In this document: positions 1-13,400 of the stretch, one piece after another | How the letters are laid out: every line of letters starts with the position of its first letter | Numbering within the stretch: the first letter of the stretch is position 1 | Source: Oscheius tipulae | Lineage: Eukaryota > Nematoda > Chromadorea > Rhabditida > Rhabditidae | Direction of reading: 5' to 3' | NCBI GenBank assembly: GCA_037178975.1 | Contig: JASJZH010000003.1 | Coordinates: 5,704,001-5,768,000, forward strand | Length of the DNA: 64,000 bases | The notes under the pieces: generated by a model | Told to the model about the DNA's origin: nothing | Database searches by the model: none | What the model saw: only the letters and a program-made list of their open reading frames with translations | Made by a program: the position numbers and the translations under genes

Positions 1-3000
1 CACGCCCTCTCTCTACAAACTGACTTCTAAAAGGAGGGCGTATACAAAAGTCGCAAGCCAATCGGCGTCATTAGCGTGGGAACTCATTCATTTCAGGTGT
101 TTGTACTTGATATTATTATTATATGCGGGAATTTTGCAAGGCATCGCCACTTGGTCCATAGAACAAACTGTTCTGTCTCGACTGCCTTTGATCATCTGTA
201 CCATCTTGGCCTTCGACTAAGCTTGTTTTGCGCCTGCTCTATCTCAAAAGATTAGCCATACGTAAGCCATAAGAAGTAACTCCTTCTAATCTGTCGATCA
301 GGCCTAATCCCGAACTTGCGTTGTTTCAACACTCGAGACGCATGAAAGGAGATACTAACTTTTCCTAGGAAAATCCGATTTGGCTCTGACGATTGAAAAG
401 ATCTAATCTCATATAATTGTTAAAATAGAGATACCTCTGACGAGGATCTCTTCGAGGCTTCTTTTCTGGAAGAATGAGTCTATCCCAGTACTATTGGAAA
501 CATGGCGGAACGTCAAAGTGTCCAGAAAAGACAAGGGTAGGAGATATAGTCTCGAGAATAGTAGGTACAATAGATCGACCTCTTTTCCACCTGCTCGAAC
601 CACCTTTTCAGCTCAACTTGAACGATTTCTGCATAGTATACAGCCTTACTCATATGACTACATTAATATTGTAGATTAGGAAAGCTCCCATTATGCCCTC
701 TTACAGATTGTTCCATACACTTCACTTTCACCTTATACACTGTCATCGCTAATTTACATATTACAAGTCGGTTCGGCGTAAGACAGGCGTCTGAATTTGC
801 AATTATCGCAAATAATAATAATATGGGCGGTTGTATTTTATTCATGGGCTAATTGACGTAAAAAGAGGTGGAATGGGTGAGTGGACAAATCATGACAGAT
901 TACTGTATAGTCAGGGATAGCACGGCTGATAATGTCAAGATGGGATGAACAATAGGATTTGGGAGAAACTGGGATTTGGTAAACACAAAAGATAAATAGA
1001 CTCGAGTTCTCACTTTCTAACTCGTCGTCTGGTCATATTAGGTGTTTAGCTGCGACATGTTGAAACTTGTCAAGATATTGGAGAAGGAGTCAGTTTGTAA
1101 TCAGTACCAGAACTTTGCCTGTGGACTCGCACAAAGGTCATGTATACTACTAAGACGATATAAAGCTCTGGAGACTGACGTAAAAGACCGCATAGTAAAG
1201 ACGGAAAAGAAGAACTTTTTGTGCCTCGTGTCTGTATGAATTGCCTACTGATGTTGCAATCGAGCTCTGTCAATTGACCACATTAGCCAGGTTCATTTTC
1301 TCATTCGAGAAAGACAGTGTCCAGCTGTGATGTCAAACGACGGCTGCGTGGGACACGACATACACAAACATTCGGTACATAATTCAAAAGAAAGATTACT
1401 TGCGAAAATAGAGAGAGACCACTTCACCTGTCTTTCCCTCTCTTTAAAACCAAAACACGCTCTGAATATTCGGAAAGGATTTCTTAGTAGTGCTCAGCCA
1501 AAACAAAATACAGGATGATAAAAGAGAGTTATGAGTATTGGACCAAACTCGAAGAATCGCCTGGCAAACAGCCAGCTAATAAAACGATCACTGTTTCCTG
1601 AAAAAGCTTGGTCTGTCCTTTCAAAATTCGGCTGAAAAAAACCGTGGTTCAGAGACGACAGAACCTCACCAATAGCACTGATTAACTGCAAAGTTACCCA
1701 GAGTAAGGATGACCCAAAGACAAGTTTGATACTAGTCAACAGGTTAGGGGACAAGTTTTTAAAGCATTTAAAGCTGGCAAGACAGAAGTTGTCATCTCTG
1801 AAACCTAATGGAAACCCGCTGAAAAATTGGGCTCTACCCAGACTGGATCTTTAGCCTTATTGCCTTCATTGCCTGATCGAAGAAAAGGTCGATTGGCTTC
1901 ATCTTGCTTCGGAAAAAAAAATAAACAGAGTGAAAAAATCAGTTCGGTTTGCACGATTTCCGGAGTATGCCCGGAGGCGCGCATCATTAGTAGCAATTAG
2001 GGTAATATGGGTTGGGGGCGCTTTCATTACAAATGAGAGATAATTAAGTAGAGAGAGGACATTTTTAGATGGTAGTCTGACGTAGGCCCTTCAGAATATA
2101 ATAAGGCATAATTGTGGTTTCTGAGAAGCTCTCTGACCTTGGAAGACGACCCAAACACGACGTGGGAAAGAGCAAAGGGTAATTTGCTAATGTTTTGCAC
2201 ACATCGTTTCCTTCCTGTTCTCGTTTAACCAATATCTTCCAATCAGACTGACGTGTTCAGAACCTCTTAATGACCCACACCTGCCTCTGGGTCACATCAT
2301 TCCAAAACTGATCAAACCACAGGAAACGGGTGCAGCGGGGGTGGTCTTCGCCGACCAGAGGACAGTTCAAGTCGGGTCTTGCATAGGAACTGAAACCTAT
2401 TCACAATGCTGGTTATTCTAAAAGCACTTAGTGGTGAATGAGACAATACTATGGATCGGATAGACACGTTTGTCTTCCCAGTTAAATCTGAAGGATCACA
2501 GATAATTTTCAACAGTCCTTCGGCCGATTGAGACCATAGCAACCCATTGAAACTCGACCGCAAAACTCGGTCGAATCTTAACGATTGTTCTATGCTGCAA
2601 CTATTTCTCGCATATTTCTTGACGAAATCAGATTATTTCCTTCGATTACCACCCTCTCATTTTATTTATCGGACCAAAACCATGTGGCTACAAATGATGA
2701 CAAGAGCATCTACCAAAGTTGTTGCTTCTCGGGACAGGACGAATGGTTAGCAGCCATAGCATGAAAAGATATAGCTAAGCTGTGTGGCATGGTCTATTCA
2801 AAACACAGATGGTAGGAGCTGATTCGAAATATTTTAAAGAGATGTGGTTCAAAAGTCTCGACTGAACAAGGAAAAACAGGACGTGGATCGAAGCAAACAG
2901 GTGTGATGGGGCTGCTCCAGATCAGAACTGCCGAAAATAGTCGAGTGTCCTGATTTGAGGCTATTCTTCACCGTACACATGACGCAATTACCGCAGTTCA

Positions 3001-5300
3001 GAAGACGAAATTATGTGAATAATCGAGCATATCGTAAGCCTGATTGGCAACTACATGAAGGTGGTGTGGTATATTTAGAGCTTTTTGACTCCCAAGGAAT
3101 GATCACAGCCTACAGTCTACAGTGTTCAGAGAGACATAGTCAGACGACGTTAAAATACTTCAGCAGGTGCCTTATTCCATAGTTTACGATCTTTACTCTC
3201 CCGCCGTGCTTTCTACTCGGATTATTAGAGAAAATTAGTGGAAAGTGAGTAAGATAACAAAAATAGACGAGTGAGATCGGAGTAAATTGGGTTTGTCTAA
3301 TGAGCTCTTGTAAGTAGAAGATTTTTGTTCTGCAGGTTAAAATGCTAACAACTTGATTGGATCAAGGTGAGCACAGCGTGTACGTGTTTATATTTACTCC
3401 TACTTTTTCTGTACACAGTATTTTGATGCGTGGGTTCGAATCCTTACTTCGTATTCGAAGAAGTGAAAATACCTTATCCGATTTTAGAAGAACAAAAAGA
3501 TTCAAAGAACTGCTCATTATTCAGAGACTGAAAAGAGAATGAGAGGACTAAGAGATTTTCATAAAGGGATGAACACGTGACGGAAGAGTTTAGTCGTTCC
3601 TTCTAATGGAAATCTTTTTTTGATTAGGAAGCTATAGGCGTCAGAGAGAGTTAGACGACCATTGGGAGAAGATCCAATCGGATATAAATATGGCCTCTGA
3701 CGATGAGGGATTAACCTTTCTTAGCTATGTGGCTGCACTTGGACAAAGACGATTAGGGTTATCTCTCTTTGAAGTAGACTTCGATCTCCCCTCTGCTTTT
3801 TGAAATCCAGAAAGATTGGATCTTTGGAAAAGATACCAGACTTTTGATACTCTTATCCCAACAGCATTGAAGAGACGGGAAAGATTGTTGCTGCTCTCAC
3901 ATTACAAGAACTCTCATCACATCGTATGATTTCTTATTGTCTGGTCCAATTACTTCATTACGGTCTATGAGCTTCGCATAAATTAACACGTAAATCGAAA
4001 CAGGTGCTCCTCTTGTACAGGAACAGGAAATGTAAAAAACGAATAACAGGTCAGTCGGGTAAGAGTATTATCTCCTCAATTCAAAATGTATCTAAAAGTT
4101 ATTGACCATTTCAGATCTCCTATTCAGTAATCTAAGTGTACTGTACTCATGTGATATCCTAGATGATAAAATAGTGAAACAATTGGGAATTCACTACAGC
4201 AGAGCAACTGTTCCATAAAGGGAAAAGTTTCTCCTGTCCTCAGAAAAAAAAATGAATAGTTTATAACCAATGTTTTAAACAACTTAGCGTATTGTTGGTG
4301 CCGGACCTTATGTTATGAGGTCCATTACCTCGCCTACAAATAGCCCACTCGAGCTAATTGTATCGCAGAAGAAAGATCGAAGAAACGAAAGATGTATATA
4401 GTTATGCGGGTCGAGCTGGGTCGACCTTAAACAAGCGACTAATCCACACATGGCTGCCCATTTTTAGAAAAGCATCCCTTTTATTCTCACCTGGAATAGG
4501 ATTAGACGGATAGAAGGTGCGGTGGGTCTTCTTCGAGAAGGAAATGATTGAAGAGAGACAGACGAGAGAAGACTTTTATAGCGACTGAGTGCGTCAGATT
4601 GTGCACCCTGAGAGAAGTATTATTAGACGTTGTTTGGACCGATTCGGTCTTTTTGTAGTAGACACCGCGAGGTTGACATCAGGGTGCGTGAGAAGATAGC
4701 AGAAAGGATTCTTTTCTCAAATACTACATGCGTTCGTCTTGACATTTTCAGTGAGAATTGAGTATCTATAGCAGCTCAAACTGGTCAAGACCAAGATCAG
4801 CTGATCCGAGATCACAGACTTAGATTTGAAAGGATCCTAGAGTAGTCCATGAATTACGGCTCCTGGAGATGCGTTTTAATATACTTTGGTACTTTACTTG
4901 TAACCAGCCGGTACTTTACTTGTAACCTTTCACTGGGACAAAAGCCAAGTTCTAGAGAGTTGACTGTTGACCAAAGTTGACTTACCACCCCATTTAAGCA
5001 ATAACTGTTTCTAAACACCAAAACTTCTGGATAAAATAATTGGCTCGCTTCTGTTTCGTCACCTCGGACAAACAAACACAAATAAACAGAGCCCACCGCA
5101 GAGACCATCGCGCTTTAGTAATAGAGAGACCAATCTTTTCTCCAATCGCAAAATCCGATAAAACTGTTCAAAATAAACTAGTTCCGTACAATATGAATCG
5201 CAATAAATATAATACCTTACCAGCTGGCCGAGACAACCGACATGATATCTCCTAACTCTTATTCGTATAGTGACTTTTGCTACTGACAACTTCAACACCC
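1..5300. other. Gene-free stretch at the window start
   Basis: I see no convincing gene here. The open frames are all under 90 codons, lack splice-consistent continuations and resemble no family I know. One 18-nt tandem duplication with a 22-nt period lies at 4888-4927. A tRNA B-box-like string occurs near 3430 but has no foldable tRNA around it. The region may be intergenic sequence or degraded repeats. Confidence 0.55.
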
Positions 5301-5317
5301 TTTTCAGGTTCCTCTCG

Positions 5318-5455
5318 GGCTCTCAAAAGTCAATAAAACCCGTACAATTTCGGAAGGTTGTACCTCACCGGGTATAAAAGTCCCGCTGCCTGCAACACGG
5401 CCGCGTGGTCCGCTGTTGAATGGGTTATCATTGTCATCATCCACTTTCATTGACC
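5318..5455 (+). repeat. Interspersed repeat family B, copy 1
   Basis: This segment resembles 59318-59470 on the same strand. Shared blocks in order are a CCGTAC-ATTTC block, a CGGG-ATAAAAGT block, a GCCG-GTGGTCCG block and a GGGTTATC block, ending near a TTGACC-ACTTTT block. The similarity is patchy (about 65-70% by eye), so it is an old family. A TATAAAAG string inside it could act as a core promoter. The element class is not known to me. Confidence 0.5.
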
Positions 5456-6239
5456 CACTTTTACCTTTTGCTGATAATTTATTAAACACATTTTTTCTTC
5501 GACTAGTAGATGGTTGTTCCGAACCGCGCTCTACCAGGACGGAAGCGAGCTACCAGGAGACAAGAGACGACAGCAGTCTCAAGTCAGAAGTAGCCTACAC
5601 TCTCGACTGAAAGACTGAGCCGCCGGTCCACTCACCAACCGCTACCGAAGAAGATAACAAAGGATTCATCTGAGGAATACCTGAACAATACAGATGTACC
5701 CCGCCCACTCACACTGAAACGTACCATGACTGCTACGTTACGTTGGACTGTGCCACGTTCAATGCCCGCTCGCTCCTGGGAAGTACTGTGACCGAATGGA
5801 TTCCGTGGAAGACAAAGAGGAGAGCAAAGACTGCGATAAACGAACAAAATGCAGCAGACGATGGGACACTCATGGTGGAGTATGACGTCGCAAGAATGGC
5901 ACTCACAAATCTACTCTCGTTTAAAACGTGATTTATGCAATAAACATGTTAAACAAAGATATCGGTGGACTTAAAAAGGGTTCTGATGTTGACCGATATG
6001 TCGGGTAATGGACAGATAGAAAGACTCTAGACTGGGTCGGCTCCGGCCACAACGAGAATTCGATCTTCTTCGAAAGACTAGGTATTTCAACAAAGGGATG
6101 CCGGGAAAAGTGGATCTCATAGCCTAGAATTAAAAACAAAACAAAATTGTGAATACAGGATGGAAAGAGGGTACCAAGTAAAGAGTTCACGTAAGACTAC
6201 TCGCTCTGGAAGGCTAGTTCGGGTTAGAATACAAGAAGA
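5456..6239. other. No supported gene; weak LINE-endonuclease-like string
   Basis: The only item of note is a short plus-strand frame at 5743-5931 that opens with a string like the TFNARSL start of RTE-type LINE endonucleases. It is followed by nothing else recognisable, so I do not call a mobile element from it. Confidence 0.3.
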
Positions 6240-6751
6240 TCAGGCTGTAATGGATTCCGTTTTGAGGTTTCCCGCCGGAATATGATCGGCCAAAAATCTC
6301 TGCCATCGTTCCTTGTGCCTCATCTGGATAAGTTCAAAGTCGATGGAGGCCAGTTGGACACAGGTCACACTCTTCTTCAGTTCATTAACCAGAGTCAGGA
6401 ATCGGATCTAAAGATGTTCTTCTATAGTTTCAAACCTTCAAATACCTCAATCTCCAGTCGATTCTCATTGATCTCCTCCAATTCCTTCATCCAAATACAG
6501 ACCTGTTTGTCAATGAGAGTGATTTCCTCCTCCATCAACTGCAGTTCCTTCTCCCCAAGAGCTCTTTCCTTCATGTTCCGTCGAACTTGTTCGTGTTTCT
6601 TCCTCAGGTACGTTGCCGTCTCTCCGAGAATCTCCAGCTGGGCGTCGTTCTGCTGGAGTTCTCGACAGCATTCCGTGAACTGGGCACAGAGATGCTCGTG
6701 CTTCTTGCACGTCGCCTTGATGTCTTCAAGTTCCACGTGTCCGTCATGAGA
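6240..6751 (-). CDS. Coiled-coil protein fragment, two exons, no start found
   Basis: The minus strand carries an open frame of charged heptad-like sequence from 6751 down to about 6438. A short intron beginning GTATTTGAAG and ending TTTAG joins it in frame to a second exon that ends at a stop at 6240-6242. The joined fragment is about 155 residues, almost wholly coiled coil, ending in an amphipathic stretch containing KERWQRFLADH. There is no in-frame ATG: an in-frame TAG lies directly before 6751, at a plausible 3' splice site, and I could not find an upstream exon that continues the frame. The shape (long helices and a Trp near the C terminus) is weakly reminiscent of SNX-type BAR domains, but I cannot assign a family. 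It could be the 3' end of a real gene or a truncated duplicate. Confidence 0.4.
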
Positions 6752-9700
6752 CTAAAGTTATTTTGATAATCTATTGAACAGACATACGTACTCGAACAGT
6801 TCTGTAGATTGGGGCCATTAGAATCTTTGGTACCTAATGCTATGAAGGGTCCTAGTGACGGAGCATACAAAAGCTCACCTGAAGAGATATTGGTTAGACA
6901 TTCTTATACAAGAGACAAGGGCTCGCGTGTTAACAAGTGTGAAAGGTGCTAAATGATGTAAAGCAATTAGGAGAAGTGAGATGAATGACCGGAACCGGAC
7001 TGGTGCTTCCTCCGGACAGAGAGACATAGAACCAGTCTGTTTGTACAGCAGAAACTCAAAATAGACAGACGGAAATGAAACAGAGAAAGACGTTTATTGG
7101 CTTGAAATCTATGGGCTGAGCTAATGAGGTCTCGGAGGACAGACAAAGGCGAAAAAAAATGCGGACCGAGATTGGCCTTAGAAAGGGCACACACACAATA
7201 CTTTTAGTCTTTTCTCTGGGCTAAGATTCGAGAAGACGGCTTATTATGAGGAGGAAGAGACACTGACTGACACTTGAGCAATGGTCAGATTAGGGTCATC
7301 TTTTCTTTTGCAACTTCTTCGCCCCTGGCTTCCAAGGACGATACTTGATCAGCAGCAGCTATTGTTTGTTCATTAAAATGGCACTCACAGGCTACCCATT
7401 CATCAGATTTGGGACTGTAGTAGACTACCAGAACGGTCATTATATTACCAGAATCCCTACTCCCAATATAATAGCCTTTATAAGAAGAGTCAAAGGTGAT
7501 AAGTCGAACATTGTCAAAATATTTGGGTTTGCCGAGACAAGTCAGTACTGAATGCAAGTTCTCAGAGCAACTTTACTTTTACTGTGGTAGCTCCATAAGA
7601 GCAGCTTTTGGAATGGATCACTGATCTAGACTACTCGTGCTTTGGACATCGAGTTTTCTTTCAGACTTGGTTTATGACTCTGCTACCCCTAAAAAAACCT
7701 AAAGAGAACCAGATAGCTAGTAAGAAATGAACACTAAAACGTACTGAAGAAGTTGTAACAAAAGTGCAAAGTAGTTAAAAGAACGGGCGGAGAAAGAGCA
7801 AGGCCAAAGTCCGTTCGAAAAGGAGCTAATGAGACTGATTCGATTGCAAGGCGAGGCCGCGAGACAAAGAGCCATTTTGCAACAGTGGAGCTCCCCGATG
7901 TTCAGCTGATAACGCGAAACTGAATAAATTACGCAGCCTCGCGGGTGGATTAGGCCCGGATTAAGTGAATTAATCAAAAGGAAAGGTAGTAAAAGGAGGC
8001 GGATAGACAAGCTCTCTGATAATGGCCGGAAAGGGAGGGAAACGTATAGGGGAGCGACTACTTCTGACTAACTAAGTGTGTCCAGTCGCCACGAATTCAT
8101 TATTCATGCACACGGACATTCTGCATATCAAAAGAGTAAAGATTCTCGACTATATTTCATGTCAAATGGCATCCAGAGAGGGGATTTTTGCCGTTTGTCA
8201 TCTCTGTCAAATTGCCGACGCTCAGTACGCCCCCGGGGGAAGATGTCTCTTGTCTTTGTCTTTGAAACTGTCACGTGTCTGCTTCTTTCTGTTCTAGAGA
8301 GAAGAAGGATCTGATAGATCATAAATGTGCTATGGTTTGATTGACACCAACACTGATAATTGCGACCAGCCCTCTGGACAGGTAAGCAACTAACAGAGCT
8401 GTTGGTAGTAGCTCCAGTAGCACTTGGAATAATCAGGGTCGAAGCAAAGGATATGATATTTGAGTAACAGACGGAATACTGTGGAAAATATGTAGAGATC
8501 CACAAACTGGTACCTGGTCTCGGAAGGCCGTTTGTCTGTCGGGCCACTCGCAAACAACATCTATCTAAGCAGCCAGTCTACTTTTTTCGATTCCGGTTGC
8601 TTTTTCGCTTGTTACTTGATGCAGCTGTACGAATACCTAATAGGAAGAAAACAAACAGACGGCGATTAACCCTTTCAGAATTGCATATTCAACAGTCTAT
8701 TTTTACGACTAGCAGTAGTAGTGGAAACGAGAGAACGAAGTGCGTTTCGTTTGCTTTGGATCGGGTTTCAGTTGTAGAAAAAAGACTCTGACCAGCAGAC
8801 TAATTGAAGAAGTTCGAGTGTCGACACTCGAGAGGATATGGAGACACTCGAGGGGACGATACGATTTCTTGTTCTCTTCTTCAAATGAAAGCACTTTGGA
8901 AGATGCCCCTGGGATCAGAGAAGGCCTTTTGCAGAGAAGGGGAGAGCAGAGAACCCTCGAGTTCCTCCTCCCCCTCGAACACACGCATTTCCATTAGTTG
9001 AGAGGAATAGAATCACATTTACGGCGATATTCAAGAGAGTGCCAAAAAAAGTTCGTGGAAATCCGGTTAGAAGGACTCTTGAGAGGAGTTCCAAGAACAT
9101 GTCAGTCGGAGAACGAAAGGGTATTCCTGACTATCAGGCTACATTTGCTTTTGAAGCACAAAGTACAGATGAGATGCAGTCAAAGACCTGTTGATTACTC
9201 GGTCATTGTATTCTGAACCTCAAAAGACAATAGTAAAAGTATAAGGAAGTGAGGAAGAGTGCACGTGAGTGAGTTCGTGTGTAAGTTGTCTCTCTCTGCT
9301 CGACCGACTTTGAACAGAAGGGCTGGAAAGAGCAGAGTCTAGTCCCAATTAGTAAGGGAAAGGCTCGCACATGCAAATGAATTTCGCTGCAGGCGAAGAC
9401 AGAAACAAAGACGGATTTCAATGGCAGGAACGAGGAAGTCTTGTCGCAGAGGTGACACGCACTGAGGGTTCTTTGTCCAACAGACTAATGGACAGAAGAG
9501 AGTAGAAAAGGACTGGACAATTCCCGAGGGAAGCGTTCGTCTATAGTCATTGAACTGAGCAGCGAGGCTTAGAAAGAGCGATGACCGGTCTGAGCACGAA
9601 AAGAGGCTACAATTTCCTTTTTGGCGTCGGCTCCAATTTCTGCCTGACCGACTGACCCAGGAAGAGCGAAATAGTATAGTGACGAAAGACAATAAAAGAG

Positions 9701-10488
9701 CCTCTCTTTGTAGGCTCATGACGTCAAGAGAGGCGGCTAATTGGAATGCGAGGAACGGAAGAACGACTGCGCAACTTGGATCCATTTCCAGCAAAAAAAA
9801 GAGAGAAAGAGCTGTATTAGTCCTTTAGGATTACTCATCTGTTCCTTCAGAAAATAAAAAGGGAACTCAGGAGAAGATTGTCTCATACGTAGAATCCATG
9901 ATATTGTAGTTTCACGACTATATACTGATTTCTCAAACCTCCCTTTCTCGGCCAGTCAGTTCTCTAAATCTTATCCTGTTCAACCGAAAAAATTTCATTT
10001 ATAAAACAAGCAACACGGAAAGTTCGGAAGAAGACAGTATATATCACAGGATTTTCCAGTGTTATAAGTCATTTATTTCCCGCCATTGCGTACATTGCGT
10101 ACCCGAAAACTCACCGTTCCTTTTTAAGATTCTGTTTTTCCTGTTTTCCATTCTGTTTTCTTCACCTTCCCGTTCACCAATACTACTTTTTCCGTTGAAT
10201 ACAGCGAACACAGTTAATGTAGTTCATCTTGTATCTTGTTACCCGTAATTCCATGGGAACGTTTTTATGAAGAAATTACTTGATTTTCGCGTTTATTTCG
10301 AGAAATATCACCCACTTCCAAAAAAGCATGTCCCGAAACGAAATCGCAGTCCAGCATAACATCTGCGCATAGAAATTAAAAAGCGGGAAGATAATTCTTT
10401 TAAAGTACGTTTACTCGAACAATAGTTTCTTAACAGAACCGTTTTTTGTAGATTCTTATAGATTCCTTCAATACGTTTCGTTTTAGAA
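6752..10488. other. Gene-poor spacer upstream of TONSL
   Basis: No frame here shows recognisable protein or splice-consistent extension. Two long minus-strand frames (8128-8553 and 9339-9794) look like chance openness. There is a perfect 16-nt palindrome at 8815-8830 and a 9-nt direct repeat (ATTGCGTAC twice) near 10085. The sequence just before 10489 ends in a T-rich tract and TTTTAG, the likely trans-splice acceptor of the next gene. Confidence 0.5.
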
Positions 10489-13400
10489 ATGGGCAAAAAC
10501 AACATCAAGGAGATCACGAAAAAATGCAACAGTCTGCGACAAAGTGGCCGAAAGTACGAGCTCGCTACGAATCTGCTCGAGATCATTCTCTCTCCAAATG
10601 CGAATAACGATCATAAACTTGATGCTGCAAAGGAGATTATCGCTGTCTTGGACAATAATACTCAGATAAACGCCAAAAAAACTTGTTCATTCGCCTACCG
10701 ATTCCTGGCTGAAACATATGCTGAAGCAAGTCAGTTCTGTTCTTTCTTTTTGTTTATATAATCTCCAGACGACAGAGAACAAGCGCTCCACTACGCCACA
10801 CTTTTCCGCGAAACCGCACAGGACTCCGGGAGCTGTTCACAGATTCAGCTGTCCTACCACGTCTCTGCTTGGGTTTACGAGAAACTGTGGGTGTTATGTG
10901 GCAGCTCAAATATGAAAGACCTTGATCAAGTACGTTCTGTCTTCAGCATATAGTCTGCTTCTTAGGCTTACCGTTTCGGCATGGATGCTCTCAGATACCT
11001 CGACCTCCACAGAAACGAGATTAAGAACGACAAAGATCCGTCCTGTGGTGATCCTCCAGATGTGAAAAAGGCCGAACTGGTAGGGCTTGTTTCAGTGTTT
11101 TTTTAAATGAACTTTGCAGGAGCGATTCATGGCCGGAATCGCCGGAAATTTGCAGAAGAAGGCGGAAGCAGAACGTTTTTTCAGGAGTTCGTTGAACTAT
11201 GCCAAGTTAAATTTTTGTTTTCCTCAATATCTTTTTTTTATAAAGGAAAAATGCATTGTCCGATCTCAAATACAACTTGTACATAACACAGCTCGACTTT
11301 GACTGGGTCGACAAGAAACGAGTTGCGCAGATATTGGTCAACGAGGCTCATTCGAAGAGGAAAAGTGGCGCCAAGTTGGAGTTTGCCCAGATTCTAATCT
11401 ACGAGGGAGAAATGGAACGAGCCCATCGTATCCTTCTCGATGTTCTCGGTTCCCACAAGGCTGAGTTGAACAGAGACGACGTACAAATTCTGGAGATGCG
11501 TCTTGTGTTCAGTCAGTTTGTCTCTCGTCACTTTTTAAAATTTCTTTTTTAGCTTACAAGTTCGTTCAGGCTTCGAGAAAATGTCACATGCACACTACAA
11601 GCGTCAATGAGAAGCGCCGACTGTGGGAGAAAATGGGAGACTGGATTCTCCAGTATTGGTTAGTGCTTCCCATTGCCATCGTTTACCAACCTTTGTTCAG
11701 CGCCATGCATAGAGACACTCTGAAACAAGCCATCAAGTACTACGGAGAAATGCTCAGACATTCAACAACCGACCTCGAAAAGATTCCGGCTCTCCTTTCG
11801 CTGGCACAAACTTACATGGACCAGAAGGATTTTGCGTCGGCTTTGAACTATTTCAAGGAATGCCTTATGTGCGAAGAGAGAATAAACAGAGGACCGGAGA
11901 AAGTAGTTTTCTCTTGTGAGTTGTTGTTGATTAACTTGTTTAGACTATTGCAACACGCATACTCATATTCAATACGGAATGTTACTTGGGTTACAACGAT
12001 AAGGCCACGATGATGCGCACGTTCGATGGACTCTTCAAATTTCTTCCAGCCCGAAAACCCCTGACAAAGGTAAGCTATTACGTTTGTTTTCTTCATTAAA
12101 ATTTCAGAGGAACCTCTGCCACAAAATGGGGATATTCTTGAGAAAGTTGGAGGATCCGGAAGCAGCCGAATTCTTCGCCAGAGCTAAGGAACTCCAGGTT
12201 TCCGTGTGTATCTTCTTCTTGAATATTCATTTTTAGGGAGTACGCATGGATGATTCTGAAGACGAACAAACCGACGATGAGAATGCTGAGCCCTCTGGTT
12301 CCGATGAAATGAGCTCGATTGAGATCCTGAAAATTTGCGAGAGGAAGGCCAAACAGATGAATGACTATGAGAACATTGAGAAACGCAAGACTTGGAAGAA
12401 CAGTCATGGAGAGACGGACCTTCATATGGAGGCGAAAGGAGGCAATACTGTGAGACTGGCGAAACTCCTTCAACACGTTTGCTAATTTTTGTATTTGGTA
12501 TTGACAAGTAATCAGGGATATGATGTGAATGCCCAGGACAACAGTGGTTGGACACCGCTTCACGAAGCTATAAACCATCAAAAACTCGATAATGTCAAGA
12601 TTCTCATACAGAATGGAGCTCGATTGGACTTGGCCAGTAACAGCGGTGATGATGGAAGTCTCGAGGAAGGACGAGTTAGTTTCTTTTTGGACTACCGACC
12701 ATATCAAATTCAGATCGGAGGCAGAATAACCCCGTTGATGGACGCCTGTGCTAACTTGAACGAGGGCCAGGAGATGATCAAAATCGCTCTTCTTATCTAT
12801 CAGCGGGCCGTCAGCTCTTCCGTCGATTCGATTACTCTCAAGAACGAAGACGGATGGACCGCTGCCGATTTCATACTGTCAGTACTAGTCATTCTTCTGA
12901 AGTTCTATCACTTTTAGCGATTCTATGAAAAGGATGGAAGAAGACGAAGAGACAGAGAATCTACCACAGATACACAAACTGCTTGAGACGATGAAGCAGT
13001 ATTTCCTGAAGAGTGTTTTTTCCCGTTTGTGTATCATACTCATATTGTAGAAGGCATTCGAGTTGGAGCATCGCCGCCGCCTTTGAAAAAACGCAAATCG
13101 TTCAAGAGTGATTCCTCTCCGAAGAGACCAGTGGCCCGTCGAGTCGAAGGAGTCACGGACTACAAGGTACCACCTCGATTATTATTTGTGTTAACACGGC
13201 TTCAGAATGCCATGCTCAAGATAGGAGCCCGAGGAAAGGGATCAGTTGTTCTTGTTCCGAAGCAGGAGTTGGATGATGTACAATTCGATGATTCCCCTCT
13301 GAATAATCACAGTGAGTGGAATGATATCCAGGTCTATGATACTTTGAATAGTCAGGAAAACGTGATTCCGGTTAGCCCTATTCTCAATGCTTTGCTCATT

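Noticed and set aside
3420-3450. B-box-like GGGTTCGAATCC suggesting a tRNA
   Set aside because: No A box at the right distance and no cloverleaf can be folded around it.
5743-5931. Possible LINE endonuclease start (TFNARSL)
   Set aside because: A single short motif with no following endonuclease motifs is not enough.
7285-7557. Opposing 90- and 68-codon frames on the two strands
   Set aside because: They are antisense shadows of each other and neither matches a family or shows splice sites.
8128-8553. 141-codon minus-strand frame
   Set aside because: It has no family resemblance, no hydrophobic or helical pattern and no splice-consistent extension; the length is possible by chance.
9339-9794. 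151-codon minus-strand frame with hydrophobic start
   Set aside because: It is compositionally mixed with no domain, and neighbouring sequence gives no exon structure.
12096-12707. 203-codon minus-strand open frame
   Set aside because: It is the antisense shadow of TONSL exons 9-11, whose plus-strand frame carries ankyrin motifs and correct splice junctions.
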